A stretch of 64,000 bases of DNA. Origin: Lasiosphaeria ovina. Its lineage: Eukaryota > Ascomycota > Sordariomycetes > Sordariales > Lasiosphaeriaceae. Positions 45,624 to 57,211 of this stretch are shown in pieces. Each line of letters opens with the position of its first letter. Position 1 is the first letter of the stretch. Below the pieces are notes generated by a model that ran no database searches, was not told where the DNA came from, and was given only the letters and a program-made list of their open reading frames with translations. The DNA is taken from positions 1,550,001-1,614,000 of the forward strand of contig JAULSN010000002.1 in NCBI GenBank assembly GCA_033439765.1, read 5' to 3'. The position numbers and the translations under genes were made by a program.

Positions 45624-46928
45624 TCAAAAACCAAGGTCCGCCCAGGGGTTATCGAACAGCTGGTTCTCGCTGCCAGGCAAGGAAGATGAAACAAGAATAT
45701 TCGCGATGGGCTCTCTGACTGGTGTGCCTGGGCGGGAAGGAATCTGGAAGCCCGGTTTGCCTAGTAAGTTTTCGGCCTTGATCTTGTTGACCCTCGCGAG
45801 ATCTGCCGGAGATAGCTCGGAAGGCGCCTTGCCCTTGTTCGCCTTGAGCTGGGCTTGCAGCCACTCGGGGAACTCGGGAAGCCAGCTGAGTTCAGGTAGT
45901 AGTTGCATCCCGGCGAGGAGGTCCCTGACGTAGTCGTCGTCGTGGGGCACTGCCTTGGTATTGCCTACCGCGTCCCAGTTCACCACGTACAGGGCGGCCA
46001 TATGCTGGGCCAGCGCCAACACGATCTGCCTCACGGCGGTATTGTAATCGTGCGCATGGCCCTGCCGCCGGAACTCGATGGTGCCGCACCCCTCCAACAC
46101 GTTGGTATAGTTTGTGGACAGATACCTTTCGTAGTGTACACCCCCTAGGCTGTGCTTGATGCCGAAGCCGAGCTTCACCACTTCCTTCAAACCCTGTTCT
46201 TCCCTTTTGCTGATATGCGCGAAGAAGTCTTTCCACTTGATGTTCGGTTTTGTATTGTCCTCCACCATCTCAACCGCATTCTTCAGCTTCGCTTCGGCGT
46301 CGGTGATAGCCATGGCCCACACGCTCTTCTTTCGCTCTTTGGGTAGTAAATTATATAGGGGCTTCTCCCAGTAGAAGTCACTCCGTAGAATCATACCCAC
46401 CTGATGCGCGTCATAGAATGGAAATTCGTCTCTCGTGCCGGGGGTGATGTGCACGTGATGCGAACAGCCGTTGGTCACCTTAATATCGAAGTACCTATTG
46501 ACAGCCTTGTAGACGTCCCTAAGCTGGTCTTGCCAATGCTCGGAAGCGTGGTAGGGGCGGGATATAATCTCGACGCGCCAGAAATTATCAATCCCTTCGA
46601 CATTCTCCTCTTCCAAGGATGGCTCGTCGACGACCGACCACCCCCCCTCCCCAACGTCGATACTTTGCCTATTCAGGGCGAATTTAATAACGTTATGCAC
46701 GCGCGTCCGCTGCTCCGCCTGGTCTCGTTGCACCTTGGTCCTTAGAGTTAGGTTGACTGTGCTGGTACGGGTGGTCACCGCAAGATCCCATCCCTCAAAG
46801 GGGTGGGGGAGGTTCTTCAACACCGGCTGTTGCGCTGGATCATCGTGAAGTTGCTTCAGTCGCTTGACATGTTCGTCTTTCAGCTTGACGAACAGCTCAA
46901 GTTCGAAGCCAAATAGCGGGTTAATCAT
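45624..46928 (-). CDS. Putative amidoligase (COOH-NH2 ligase family)
   Basis: A single exon of 434 residues with ATG at 46928. The opening GFELELFV strand, the WSVVDEPS segment, the EIISRPYH block, CSHHVHITPG and the closing CGTIEFRRQ match the conserved elements of the fungal/bacterial amidoligase_2 family. These are related to glutamine synthetase/GCS-type enzymes that form amide bonds using ATP. The acidic and His residues in these blocks are the probable ATP/Mg ligands. The substrate is unknown; fungal members are common in accessory regions. No signal peptide is seen, so cytosolic. Confidence 0.85.
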   Translation of the reverse strand: MINPLFGFELELFVKLKDEHVKRLKQLHDDPAQQPVLKNLPHPFEGWDLAVTTRTSTVNLTLRTKVQRDQAEQRTRVHNVIKFALNRQSIDVGEGGWSVVDEPSLEEENVEGIDNFWRVEIISRPYHASEHWQDQLRDVYKAVNRYFDIKVTNGCSHHVHITPGTRDEFPFYDAHQVGMILRSDFYWEKPLYNLLPKERKKSVWAMAITDAEAKLKNAVEMVEDNTKPNIKWKDFFAHISKREEQGLKEVVKLGFGIKHSLGGVHYERYLSTNYTNVLEGCGTIEFRRQGHAHDYNTAVRQIVLALAQHMAALYVVNWDAVGNTKAVPHDDDYVRDLLAGMQLLPELSWLPEFPEWLQAQLKANKGKAPSELSPADLARVNKIKAENLLGKPGFQIPSRPGTPVREPIANILVSSSLPGSENQLFDNPWADLGF

Positions 46929-46960
46929 TATGCCGCTCTCGGAAAGGCGACACAGACGTG

Positions 46961-47075
46961 CCGGAAGGGAATCGGGGCTGTCGGATACGTAATATAGACG
47001 CCTAAAAGGGAATCAGGGCTGTCGAAAAGGTAATATAGATGTGTCCAAGAGGGAATATCGGCTTGTCTGGTCAAG
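46961..47075. repeat. About 42-bp imperfect tandem repeat upstream of the amidoligase gene
   Basis: GGGAATCGGGGCTGTCG...TAATATAGA is followed by GGGAATCAGGGCTGTCG...TAATATAGA and a diverged third copy beginning GGGAATATCGGCTTGTC. It lies within 150 bp of the start codon, so it may influence transcription. Confidence 0.75.
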
Positions 47076-49230
47076 TTTGAATAGTAGACTTGAGGCGTGT
47101 CTAAGACTTGAGTGTCTGGACTGAGGCGGCAGAAGCGAGAGATTATATATTTACGTGATCAAGGCCTTTGGCAGGTGGTGTGCGCCAAGGGCACTGGCGC
47201 GCAGGGCTGGCTCATGGTCAAGGCCCCATACGTGTCTCCTAGCACAAGGCCTTGGTGGTCCCGACAGCAGAAGGCGTAATATGTGCCGTCTTCGCCTATT
47301 TCATCACTGGTGATGGCCGGGCACTAGGGGCAGCTCTATGGGCGGTGCCAAATCCGAAACCAAGCAAGATTCTGTGGCCCATGTTGGATGCTGATGTCGA
47401 AGGCCAGCGTGGCTGACTACTCGGGGACAAACGACTCTGGGCTTCGCCGCCCAGGTTTGTTTCATATGAACCACCCGGCCTTGTGGGTTCGAAAATGTGC
47501 ATGATCTTCATGGCACTCTTATGGCGTTGGCTAGACAAACGTCCCGGAGTCGACCTAATCAAGATTAAGAAGACGATGGAGTGGGACGACCTGAAGGTTG
47601 CAAAGCTCGATTAAATCTACAGCCAGGTGAAGAATCCTGGCTAATAAGGCCAACCATGGGAAATGCCGATTGACGTTGGAAAATCGGCCCCTGGGGTTCG
47701 TTTCATGGGTTCCACCCCAGGGTAATTTGAGCTTCGAGGCCTTAGCAACATGGCTTAGAATCAAATAATTTTCGTTTGAATTTGAAGCAAAGGGAAACTT
47801 GGAGAGTACGGCAGATTTAGTGCAGATCACTAATAAGTGGTAGGTTAGTGTTGTTGTTGGCATTTAACGTTCAGTTTTTTTCCTTTCATTTTTTTTTGTT
47901 TTGGGGGGGGGATGGAGTGGGGGCTCCGCCTTGCTGTTGTTGAGCCAAGCCAACAGGACGAACAACGTCCGTCTTGATATCCGTGCGGGCAGGCGGGGCA
48001 TTCCTGTCTCGACCAGGAGTTTTTAATTCCTCAAGGTTCTCAAAGACAATTAGGATCTGAGAAATACCCGACGAGATGCCGTGGGAAACCGGGCCCCTCG
48101 GGATGCATAGGTCGGGTTTGTAATTACTCGACAGTCCTTTTGTCAGCGAATAGAAAGCTGAGCACACTAATTAAAGTGGATAAAAGGACCTTGTACAATA
48201 CATTTAGGGTGCATAAAAACGTTTAGCGGTATTCCGTATGACCAACCCTGTCGTGTGCTTAGGAAGTCACCGACTAATTACCTTGTACCTAAAAACGGAA
48301 AATCATCGTCCAAACTTTGTGTTTGTTGGTGGCACGGTAGACCGTGCCTCGCGAACTGCTCGATCCTGCCTCAGTCTGGTCTTCCCCTTTGCAGTGCTGC
48401 TTCGTTTTGATTCGTCTCAATTAAGCATAATTAATGTGAATGTGCCGTGCCTTTTGGCGCAGTGTTTGATGATCCGCACCGGCCTTGTGCATGAGTCTCT
48501 TTCGATTGGCCGCTGGGCCGTTTTAAAAGCTCGTCGGAATTGCCCGAAGGAGCGGGCGATGCCTTGTGGCACCAGTGTATTTTTGGATGTTTTGCCGCAT
48601 GTGCCATACAGCCAGGTCTGCACATAACGGACGAAATCCTTCCAAGTGGTCATCGCTGAGACTTAACACCTAATTAATAAATACATAGGAAATTACTGAG
48701 CCCCTTACTGTGTACCTACCGTAGGTACGTCCGCCCTGCGAAGTGAGTTCCATCCGCCTCGGACTGGCAGGCACTAAAAATAACCCAAAACACGTCCACT
48801 TTCTATCAAGAGTTTTACGTACCATCCATGTTTTACGTCCACTCGGGGATTTCGCTTGCGCCACAAAAGAGGGCCGAATCATCGGCCTAACTAGGTCTAC
48901 TTAGGAGAACTGGCCAATCAGGGGATCAGACTGGCAACGCAGTCCGTCATCCGAGATGGCCACGCTCGAAATGACTTGTGCCCACGTTGCACAAACCCAG
49001 CAATGATTTCTCCTATAATTACCCATGCAAGCACCCCCGCAATGGCACATCGGCTTGCTCTTGCAGACTCGATTCTACCATCACCGCCAATTATTAGTAC
49101 AGGGCACACTGCATTGTCGACAACAACTCACTTTTTACCTGGCCGGTCACTCGATCATATCGACAACCAGACCCCCCATCATTATATTATTACTACCTTT
49201 CAGTACCTTTTCCAACCAAGTCTAGTCACT
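47076..49230. other. 2.1-kb spacer
   Basis: Contains homopolymer T and G runs (about 47878-47911) and short ORFs without family match. No gene supported. The right end should hold the promoter of the gene at 49231. Confidence 0.45.
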
Positions 49231-49623
49231 ATGAACAGAGTTGCGACACTCACTACGGCTGCCGGGAGTTCTCAAAAGACAGAACCCAGCAATTCCTCCC
49301 CGATCCAGCAGCCAGCACTCTACTCACGGGCCGCGTGGATAAAAGCGGCGAAAACGCCGGGCGAGGAGGCAATAAGGTATATTGCCTTCCGCGCTGATGC
49401 ATCCGCGGACCTTCAGAACGCCTTGCGAAAGCCGCCAATAACTTTGAACACCGAGAGCCCTGTCTACGACCCTTTTGACCATGAGCTACCCAAAGAAGGC
49501 CATTTCCACGTCGTCCGAGTTGATATCAGTGACTGGAAAAACCTCGGTGGTTTTAAGTTGGAAGATATTAACGTCTTAGTACCAGCTGGCATCCGTTCAG
49601 CCTCCAAATTCGTCAAGAAGTGA
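49231..49623 (+). CDS. Small hypothetical protein, 130 residues
   Basis: ATG 49231 is preceded by a pyrimidine-rich leader (TCTAGTCACT). The protein (MNRVATLTTAAG..., ending RSASKFVKK) is hydrophilic, with a compact C-terminal half (GHFHVVRVDISDWKNLGGF) that looks folded. No signal peptide or known motif. Intronless. Family not recognised, but composition and start context favour a real gene. Confidence 0.55.
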   Translation: MNRVATLTTAAGSSQKTEPSNSSPIQQPALYSRAAWIKAAKTPGEEAIRYIAFRADASADLQNALRKPPITLNTESPVYDPFDHELPKEGHFHVVRVDISDWKNLGGFKLEDINVLVPAGIRSASKFVKK

Positions 49624-50599
49624 TGCAACAACGCCGAGGACCTGACTGCATTTCAATAGCACCATCTACCTGCATTTGGGGCTGCTGAGCTAGCTCCTGT
49701 GGTTGCGTGTCATGGAGGAGTGTCTCAAATCGGGGGGAAGGGGTGTTCGGAATCCCGGCTGGGCTCAGTCATTTATTTCTTTGCGTCTTTGGAATAGGCG
49801 GCGGATCAGGACATGTCCCATTTAATTACACCCTAGCGAAAACAAAACAATCCAAGTCGGCCGGCCCGATGTTCCCAAATTTCAACCCTCCCAGACACTC
49901 CTTTCGCCGCGTGACCTGCGCCTGTGTGTAAACTTTGACCTTCTTTGTCACCCCCTCTGTCAATTGCCAAATCGTGAGGAACAAAAGTCACGGTGCCCCA
50001 AAGAGACTACATGCCAGTCTCTGCCTGCAACCCTTCCATCTCCACTCCAATTCATCATGTCGAATGTCGGCGAGACTCTCGCTCACATCACGTCCGAGTC
50101 AGGTGAATTGCCTCGTGTGGCTCGGGCCGTGCATGCGGACGAGCCTACTTCCCGGTGCCCTGCGCAGGTTTTGGAATCCTCATTCCTTTTTCTTTCCTTA
50201 GCTTTAGATTCTACGAATACAGCGACCATATTGCAACCCTGCCTCAATTAGTTGACTGTGCGGTGATATGAGTCACTTTGCGTTGCGACGTCCGGATCTA
50301 CGTATGAACGTAATAATAGAAAGAGAGAAGCATTTCGAATGGGCTAGAATACTACGAATAAGTTGTAAAATTATAAATTAACCTAGGACCCTATGCTCCT
50401 CCATTGGTACGTAGTGAAAGAAAAAATATGAGAGAAGTTAAGAGGTAGGTTTTATATAGAATATTAGTCAAGAATATGCTCCATTCTATATACCGAGGGT
50501 CTTGTTCAGAGATGTTAAGACTAAGATGTGACCCAAACTACAGCCAACTGCTTGAGTTCGGAAATAGCTACTAATACTGGCCGATACTCTAAGAAGTAG
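49624..50599. other. Spacer
   Basis: No gene supported. A short frame at 50058-50251 (MSNVGETLAHITSESGEL) is unrecognised. Confidence 0.45.
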
Positions 50600-53500
50600 C
50601 ATAAAGGGAATTGCTATACTAGTTGGCGCCGTTCTAGAGTAGCATCTGGACGATCTGGTCGTGGCCATTTTTAGAGGCGACCTGAAGCGCGTTACCGTAT
50701 AGGCCACCCTACGCATTCACATCGGCGCCCTTCTCGAGTAGTATCTGGACGATCTGGTCGTGGTATTTAGAAGAGGCGGCCTGAAGTGCGTTACCGTAGA
50801 AGCCACCCTGCGCATTCATATCGGCGCCCTTCTCGAGTAGTATCTGGACGATCTTATCGTGGCCTCTATAAGAGGCGACCTGAAGCGCGTTACCGTAGTA
50901 GCCACCCTATATATTCATATCGGCGCCCTTCTTAAGTAGTATCTGGACGATCTAGTCGTGGTATTCAGAAGAGGCGGCCTGAAGCGCGTTACCGTAGAAG
51001 CCACCCTACGCATTCATATCGGCGCCCTTCTCGAGTAGTATCTGGACGATCTGGTCGTGGCCTTTAGAAGAGGCGGCAAGAAGCGCGTTACCGTATTGGC
51101 CACCCTGTGCATTTATATCGGCGCCCTTTTCGAGTAGTATCTGGACGATCTTATCGTGGCCTCTATAAGAGGCGGCAAGAAGCGCGTTACCGTAGAAGCC
51201 ACCCTGTGCATTCATATCGGCGCCCTTCTCAAGTAGTATCTGGACAATCTGGTCGTGGCCTTCAAAAGAGGCGGCCTGAAGCGCGTTACCGTAGTAGCCA
51301 CCCTGTACATTCACATCGGCGCCCTTCTCGAGTAGTATCTGGACGATCTTATCGTAGCCTTTATAAGAGGCGACCTGAAGCGCGTTACCGTAGAAGCCAA
51401 CCTGTGCATTTATATCGGCGCCCTTCTCAAGCAGTATCTGGACGATTTGGTCGTGGCCTTCAGAAGAGGCGGCCTGAAGCGCGTTACCGTATTGGCCACC
51501 CTGTGCATTCATATCGGCGCCCTTTTCGAGTAGTATCTGGACGATCTTATCGTGGCCTCTATAAGAGGCGGCAAGAAGCGCGTTACCGTAGAAGCCACCC
51601 TGTGCATTCATATCGGCGCCCTTCTCAAGTAGTATCTGGACAATCTGGTCGTGGCCTTCAAAAGAGGCGGCCTGAAGCGCGTTGCCGTACTCGCCACCCT
51701 GTGTATTCACATTGGCGCCCTTCTCGAGCAGCGTCTGGATAACGGTATTGAGACCCTTTAGGGATGCGAAATAAAGCGGGCATATCGTGTTTGGTTCCGG
51801 GTGCTCATCCCAATCATGCTCAGCGTTGAATAAATGACTCCAGGTCGTATATGCCGTGTTATTTTGAAAGAAGTCCATGATGCTCTCTGTAACGTTATTT
51901 AGGGTCTCCGCAGGTTTGGCGTGGTCCATCCAATACTCTGCCGAGTACCTCGCTAGCGGAAACTGGGCAGTGATGTTGGCAATCGACTCTCCAGTTTTTA
52001 TATAAGCAAGGTAAGCTAAGCAACTCCGTGTTATGGAACCCCTGGAGTTTGGTTCGGAAAATATTTGTCGAAATGATTCCGGGAGTTTCTCAGATGTCAG
52101 ATACTCTTTGACGGAAAAATGGGCCAACTCGAGCTGTGTCACCGTCTGCCCAGCAGATACCTTCGCCACGCGAGAAACCAAGCTCGAACAGAACCTCGTG
52201 ATCTCGTTGGGACGTGGCAATCTGGAATTTGGATCAAATTGGCCTTGAGGGTCGAGGCGGATGGCTATTGCATCCACAGCTTCTTCAACAGTCAAGGGCC
52301 GTTCCGAATATATCAGGAATTGGAGAATTCGGATTGCCTTTTCTCTTCTGCCTTCGGGAATACTCGTGAGAATTCGAGAATATGTTTCGTTCAAGTCTTG
52401 TGGCAGAGATTGAAGGGCTTTCTGTAGCTCATCGTAGTCCAGGCAGCGCTCGAGGTCATCCAGTTGGCATGCAGCCCATCGGAACCTGTTTATGGGTAAG
52501 CAAATGCGGCGCTACCATACTCGCAGAGCAGAACAAACTTACATTCCGTTGGATTTTCCCCCAATTACGGATTCGATCTCTTTCAACACATCGGGTCTTT
52601 GGCCCCATCGCTTAAATTCTCCGCTACCTTGGAGTCTTGCTTTAGTATAGGAGCGAATGTCATCATTGACGAGGTTACTGTCCAGAGGGATCATGTTTTC
52701 CTTATCCATCCATCTGCCAAGACCAGACTCTAGCTCCTCCTCGCGCCTGCTTGTGGCGATGAAGCGGACGTTCCTTAGCTTAGAACCGGACAAGGTCTCC
52801 ATCCAATTAAGCAGTTCGGATCTAGCGGTGCACTCATCCAAAGCGTCCAATATGATCTGAAGTCTGTGAGGACGCTGCATCATGAGATGGACGGCTTTAG
52901 ATAGCGACTCGGTTGTTGGTTGCTTTCGGCCGTCCTCGTGCGAGGCAAGTAGACTGTTGAGCTCCTGTTGTGAATCGACGCATCGCGAATACAGCTGGAA
53001 CGCAAGCGAACGTAGAAGGTTATCGAGGTGCTGTTTGTCCTGGTCGCGAAAGTCGAAGAAGAAACCCAGGCACACATATGAGTCCGTTTGAGTGTCTTGC
53101 AGATGATCAAGAATGGCCGAGCTGAGGACCGTCTTGCCACAGCCTGGCAACCCGTGTAGCCATAGATTTCGGCCGGATCCTGACTTCCACTTGATGAAAG
53201 CATCGCTGTTGATAAACCAATCCCCAGTGTCTTTGTGGCGCTTTTCCTTCGCCGCATTGAGATTAGTCGAGGGATCCGGGGGGGAGAGCCACTTCTTGAG
53301 CTTATTAAGATGGCTGTCCGATTTCAGACTATTAACCCCTGCTTTTGTGTGGTTCGTCATGGAGTGGATATCTTGTACTTTAGTCTTAACTACTTCGCTG
53401 TTAGTGAAGGCCTATTAGAGGTAAACGAGGACTAACTAGACTGGAGGAGTTCAGCAGCCCTCGGCATCTCCTGTAGGTTCTTGACCGGAACGTAGCCAAG

Positions 53501-54452
53501 GAGCTCTTTCCCAAATGCGGCCGCCGTGGCAGAAGCATAGCGTTGCCATCGATCATTCTTATGAGAATCTGCGTAGTCACAAATGCCTCTGATCACGAGA
53601 CAAGGGAAATGATTCATCAGCCCGGCAGCCTCCATCTCAACACAGAGGCATTTCCCTCCGACATGGTCAGCGACTTTATCCCTCGTCGCCGCATCCATTA
53701 CCAGCATATTTCCAGACGCGATAATGCCGTAGTGGATACCCGGATCGGTCGAGTCCCGCACGTCGCGCCGGATTTCCATGTCTGGATCGCAGCCGTGGCA
53801 GTCTGGCCCTCCGGCATGCTTGTAGGACGCCTTAAAAAGCTGGTCATTCTTGCTCCCTTGATGAGCATACCCGGGATCTTGTTTGGCCATACGAGGCTTA
53901 TCCCTGAGCATCTTGCTGAGAATGCTAGGTATCATGGGCTCTTCTGACTCGTGTTCCGCTTGTAGGTTGCTTAGCGCATGGAGCAGGACCGGCGGGGGCA
54001 TGCTCAAAAAGTCTTTGCGTTCATACGTGCCATCCATTTTCGCTTTCACAAGGTCGTATTGGACTACTCCGCCTGTGGCCCCATCCGGCTGGCTGACAAC
54101 AACGTCGCCGAGCCGGATATCGATGCCCTCGTCTGGACGAGCGATGCCGCCTCCAATCCCCACCAAGAGCCCTATTTTGATTTGTGGGAGGGAGGAAAGC
54201 AGACTCGATGCCGTGGTGGCTGCGGACGTGGTCCCGTATACTCCTACCGCAAGCGAGGCGATCACGATATTGTGTTTTCCCATCCGGCCCCAGGTGTACG
54301 AGTTCGTGTCGTTGGAGCGCTGCGAAAAGCCATGCGGCTCATCATGGCGCTCATCGAGCACCAGCAGTCGCTGCGGCGCGTTCGATGGGGAGGGCCGCGA
54401 TCCACCCGATGGTGTAGAGATCGGGGCTCTCCAGAGCTGTGTGCGTCGTCAT
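50600..54452 (-). pseudogene. PNP-NACHT-ankyrin NOD-like receptor, frameshifted and with late stops
   Basis: Exon A (54452-53442) starts MTTHTALESPDLYTIGWIAA and forms a purine-nucleoside-phosphorylase-like domain (LLVGIGGGIARPDEGIDI, CLCVEMEAAGLMNHFPCLVI). A one-base shift lies between 54383 and 54366 (PIERAA then LLVLDERH). Intron 53441-53399 joins to exon B (53397-52543), which has the linker KSDSHLNKLKKWLSPPDPST and a NACHT domain with Walker A GLPGCGKT, Walker B LQIILDALDEC and sensor FIATSRR. Intron 52542-52486 leads to exon C with the ARC-like helices (LTVEEAVDAIAIRLD, LELAHFSVKEYL) and ankyrin repeats. The first stop is TAG at 51006-51008; four more repeats lie beyond it. Fungal NLRs of this type sense non-self and trigger cell death. 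The frameshift may be a real lesion or an assembly error; without it the protein would run to 51006. Confidence 0.85.
50630..51720 (-). repeat. Eleven near-identical 99-bp ankyrin repeats
   Basis: Units of 33 residues (GNALQAASFEGHDQIVQILL type) follow each other with very high DNA identity. Units 1-3 and 5-7 match in order, suggesting duplication of a block of about four units (396 bp). TAG stops at 50709, 50907, 50952 and 51006 replace CAG glutamine codons. A fifth (50634, GAG to TAG) lies in the last degenerate unit. Confidence 0.9.
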
Positions 54453-55716
54453 CGTGGGAAGTCGGTCGTTTCGACGGACGGAGGTTTTCGCGTTGAGGGT
54501 GTACTTCAGAATTTGTTCGCTCTATTCGTCGTCTTGACTGGTTTCCGTGACGCGACTGTGACGCACCACACAACGCCTTGATAGGATTCCTAGTGGTTAG
54601 AGTCGTTGGCAATTAGTAGAGAACTTGTAAGATACGGCGGAGGTCCAACACACGATGGGTGGCGGCTCGCTATCTCACCTGATGGAGAAATCGACGACTT
54701 GCGCGGTTATCGCGCGGTTATTGCGGGGTCGAAGAGACCGATCGCTGCGACTGGTTCGCTTGGTGGCCAATAGAACCTCACGAGGCTTTGTAGCGGCGCC
54801 ATTGGGAGAGTGGGAAAGATGTTGGTAGCATGTATCGGAAGAAGCCGAAGGCGTGCATACCGTGGCGCCTAGTTTATGAAGACCTGAATTCATCATACAA
54901 AGTAGGGTATCTAGGCTAGGCCAATCTCTCTTTCTTCTTCCTGAACAGAGCACTCTTTTTACCACTTTCTAAGTGCTGTTGTACGTGATAGCTCTCGTAC
55001 CCGGCCTGTGTCGACGCGGTACTGCTGAAGGAACGAGGCCTACTTACCGCGAAGCCGATTATCTGCGTGTCCAGCGTGGATGAGTCAATCCTCGCGTCCG
55101 ACGAGAAGGCGCTCGTCGAGCTCGTCGTACCGTCCTCGATACCGCCAATAGCAAGGTGACGTCTTTCTGCCTAGCTGCCTCACTCGCGCTGCCGCGGCGC
55201 CCCAGGCCCTCTCTAGGCCCTGCCTGCCCAGCCATCGCTCGAATGAGGGTCTGAATCGCCCGAAACCCCGCGGGGGGCCTCAATTGCGGTGTGCCCTTCG
55301 CGAGCAGCCAACGGCAGCCATCTTGGGATTCACCCCGTTCCCCTGCCTGCTCACCTGTTAGATTCGCTGGAAAGCTCCCCTTCTTACCCTCCGCGGTTCA
55401 TCCCAATTAGGCCGTCTGGCTACTGCCTTATTCTCGGCTTATCCCCGCTGGCGCCGCCTATTATACGCCGCTTGTGAAAAGGCAGAGTGATGTCTAACCA
55501 GGTCCGCACCCTAGGCCCAGTGTAAATAGCTCGTGTTCTAGAACTAATACCACTAGTGTGATGAGCAAAATCACAGCCCATTTCACCTTGCCCCGATAGC
55601 GCCTTGTCGTCGTGCCCATGCTTTGGGATGTTGAGGACTGGAGAGTGGTTAGAAATGGAAACGCAAGTGCGCAATTTCTATCAGTTTCAATAGCCATTAC
55701 AACTGTACTCATGTCC
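54453..55716. other. Spacer between NLR and decayed gene
   Basis: No supported gene. GC-rich around 55060-55300 with overlapping frames of no clear family. Confidence 0.45.
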
Positions 55717-57128
55717 TCATTGCTTCTGGAAAAACTGAGCCACCCCCACAGCAACCGCCATGACGCCCAAAATGAGCGTCATTGCACATGTAATCACAAC
55801 GAATCTCAGTGTGTAGTATCTGTTCAAGTTCCTCCGATCATCCCACAGAGTTTGCCACGAGTCGGGCTCCCATGCTTCCATAAACTCGTTGAGCACAGCG
55901 AGCCTCCCGCCTAGATAGGGAAAGTCTTTGGCGGCTGAATACACATTCTTGACATTGGTAATATTGAGATGCTCGTAGACGGCCGCGTCGGCCCAGTCGC
56001 GACTGCAGACCTCGAGGAGGATCAAGTCGTCCTTCAAGACGTGAAGAGGAGCGTTGCACGATCCATCCCGTCGTCGAAAACATTACCAAAAGCCCGACCA
56101 GCCCAGCAGGCTGGCGCTGAAGTCGCGTCGGAAGGCCCGATGGGCGTGCCTGTTCTGGCCAAAAATGAGGCGGTACGAGCACAGGATCTCGGCGAAGGCG
56201 TCGCCCGAGACAAAGGCGTCGCCGTCGTTAGACAGGGACTCGCCTAGGTGGTCGTTGAAGAAGTGGCAGGAAACGAGCGCCCGCCGTTCTGCGATGCCAG
56301 CAGCGCGCAGAAGGTCGGATAGCGGAAGAACTTGACGGTCTTCTCTTTGGGGTTGAACTCGAGGTGGTCACAGATCGTGTCCGTCCATATGACTGTGATC
56401 TGCGCCAGCCGCGTCGGTGTGTGGTAGTTGAGGTTCATGACCTTGACGAGCCGGTCGACGTCGGTGGCCGGTCGGCTCCCACCCGCGTCCCAAGACGAAG
56501 AGCCCGACGAGGGGAACGTCTTGCTGAATCGCGGGATGCCACCGCCAAAGCGGCTGAGGATGTCGCCGAGAGAGTTGCCAAACTCGTCCGTGACGGACAC
56601 CTGATTCGACCTCCAGGTGCCATCCGTCCTCGCCTGACGGCGTCCGAGGCGCTGCGGAGCAGCCGTAGTGGGCAAGTCCAGGTGGAGCTCCAGCTTGCCG
56701 GACCCGAATTTGTCCAGCCGTGGGCTGTACAAGAACGATAGATGGCCGACAAGGCAAAACACGAGCTGCGCGTGCAAGGCGATGCCATCTTGGCCGCTTT
56801 GGATGGAGAATGTCTGCGCGAGGGATTTGGATAGCGACTGCAGCGACACATGGCGGTCTCGATCCATGGCTCGCGCCAGGTGCGTGGAGACGCTGATGGC
56901 CGGTGCCTCAATGGCATCGAGGGTGGTTTGGAGCGCGGCACAGTATTGGCCGACGGATCTGGCATACTTGCGCTCGAGGTAGGAACAGTACCATTTCATG
57001 AACCCACCCGCGTCCGCGTCGGCCTGGACGGCCTGGCTGCGGGAGTCTGCAAGCTCATCCGGGTCTTGGAATCCTGTGTCGTCTTCGTCTTGGAGACAGA
57101 AGAGCGCCTTATTGAATGCGCTAGTCAT
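55717..57128 (-). pseudogene. Unknown protein with C-terminal membrane segment, one frameshift and one stop
   Basis: From ATG 57128 (MTSAFNKALFCLQDED) the frame runs to about 56285, where LLASQNGGR changes frame into ALVSCHFFNDHLGESLSNDG. It continues to GFW, then an in-frame TAA (56085-56083), and the same frame goes on as CFRRRDGSCNAPLHVLKDDL and ends with a membrane helix (VVITCAMTLILGVMAVAVGV) at 55717. The first part contains VIWTDTICDHLEFNPKEK and FFRYPTFCALL, known from a widespread ascomycete family of unknown function, similar in layout to CorA-like proteins. No intron explains the lesions, so it is probably inactive. Confidence 0.65.
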
Positions 57129-57211
57129 TTCTGTGGTAATAAAAAAGTGTATAATAACTAGGGAATTGGCTTCTTCTAAACACGGCCCGCTAATCATTTC
57201 AACCTTGCCTC

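Noticed and set aside
50630..51720. Regular repeats that resemble a CRISPR array
   Set aside because: The units are coding ankyrin repeats with no variable spacers, in a eukaryotic gene.
53399..53441. Stop separating the PNP and NACHT parts into two genes
   Set aside because: A 43-nt GT-AG intron with a CACTAACAG end joins them in phase and adds the linker usual in PNP-NACHT proteins.
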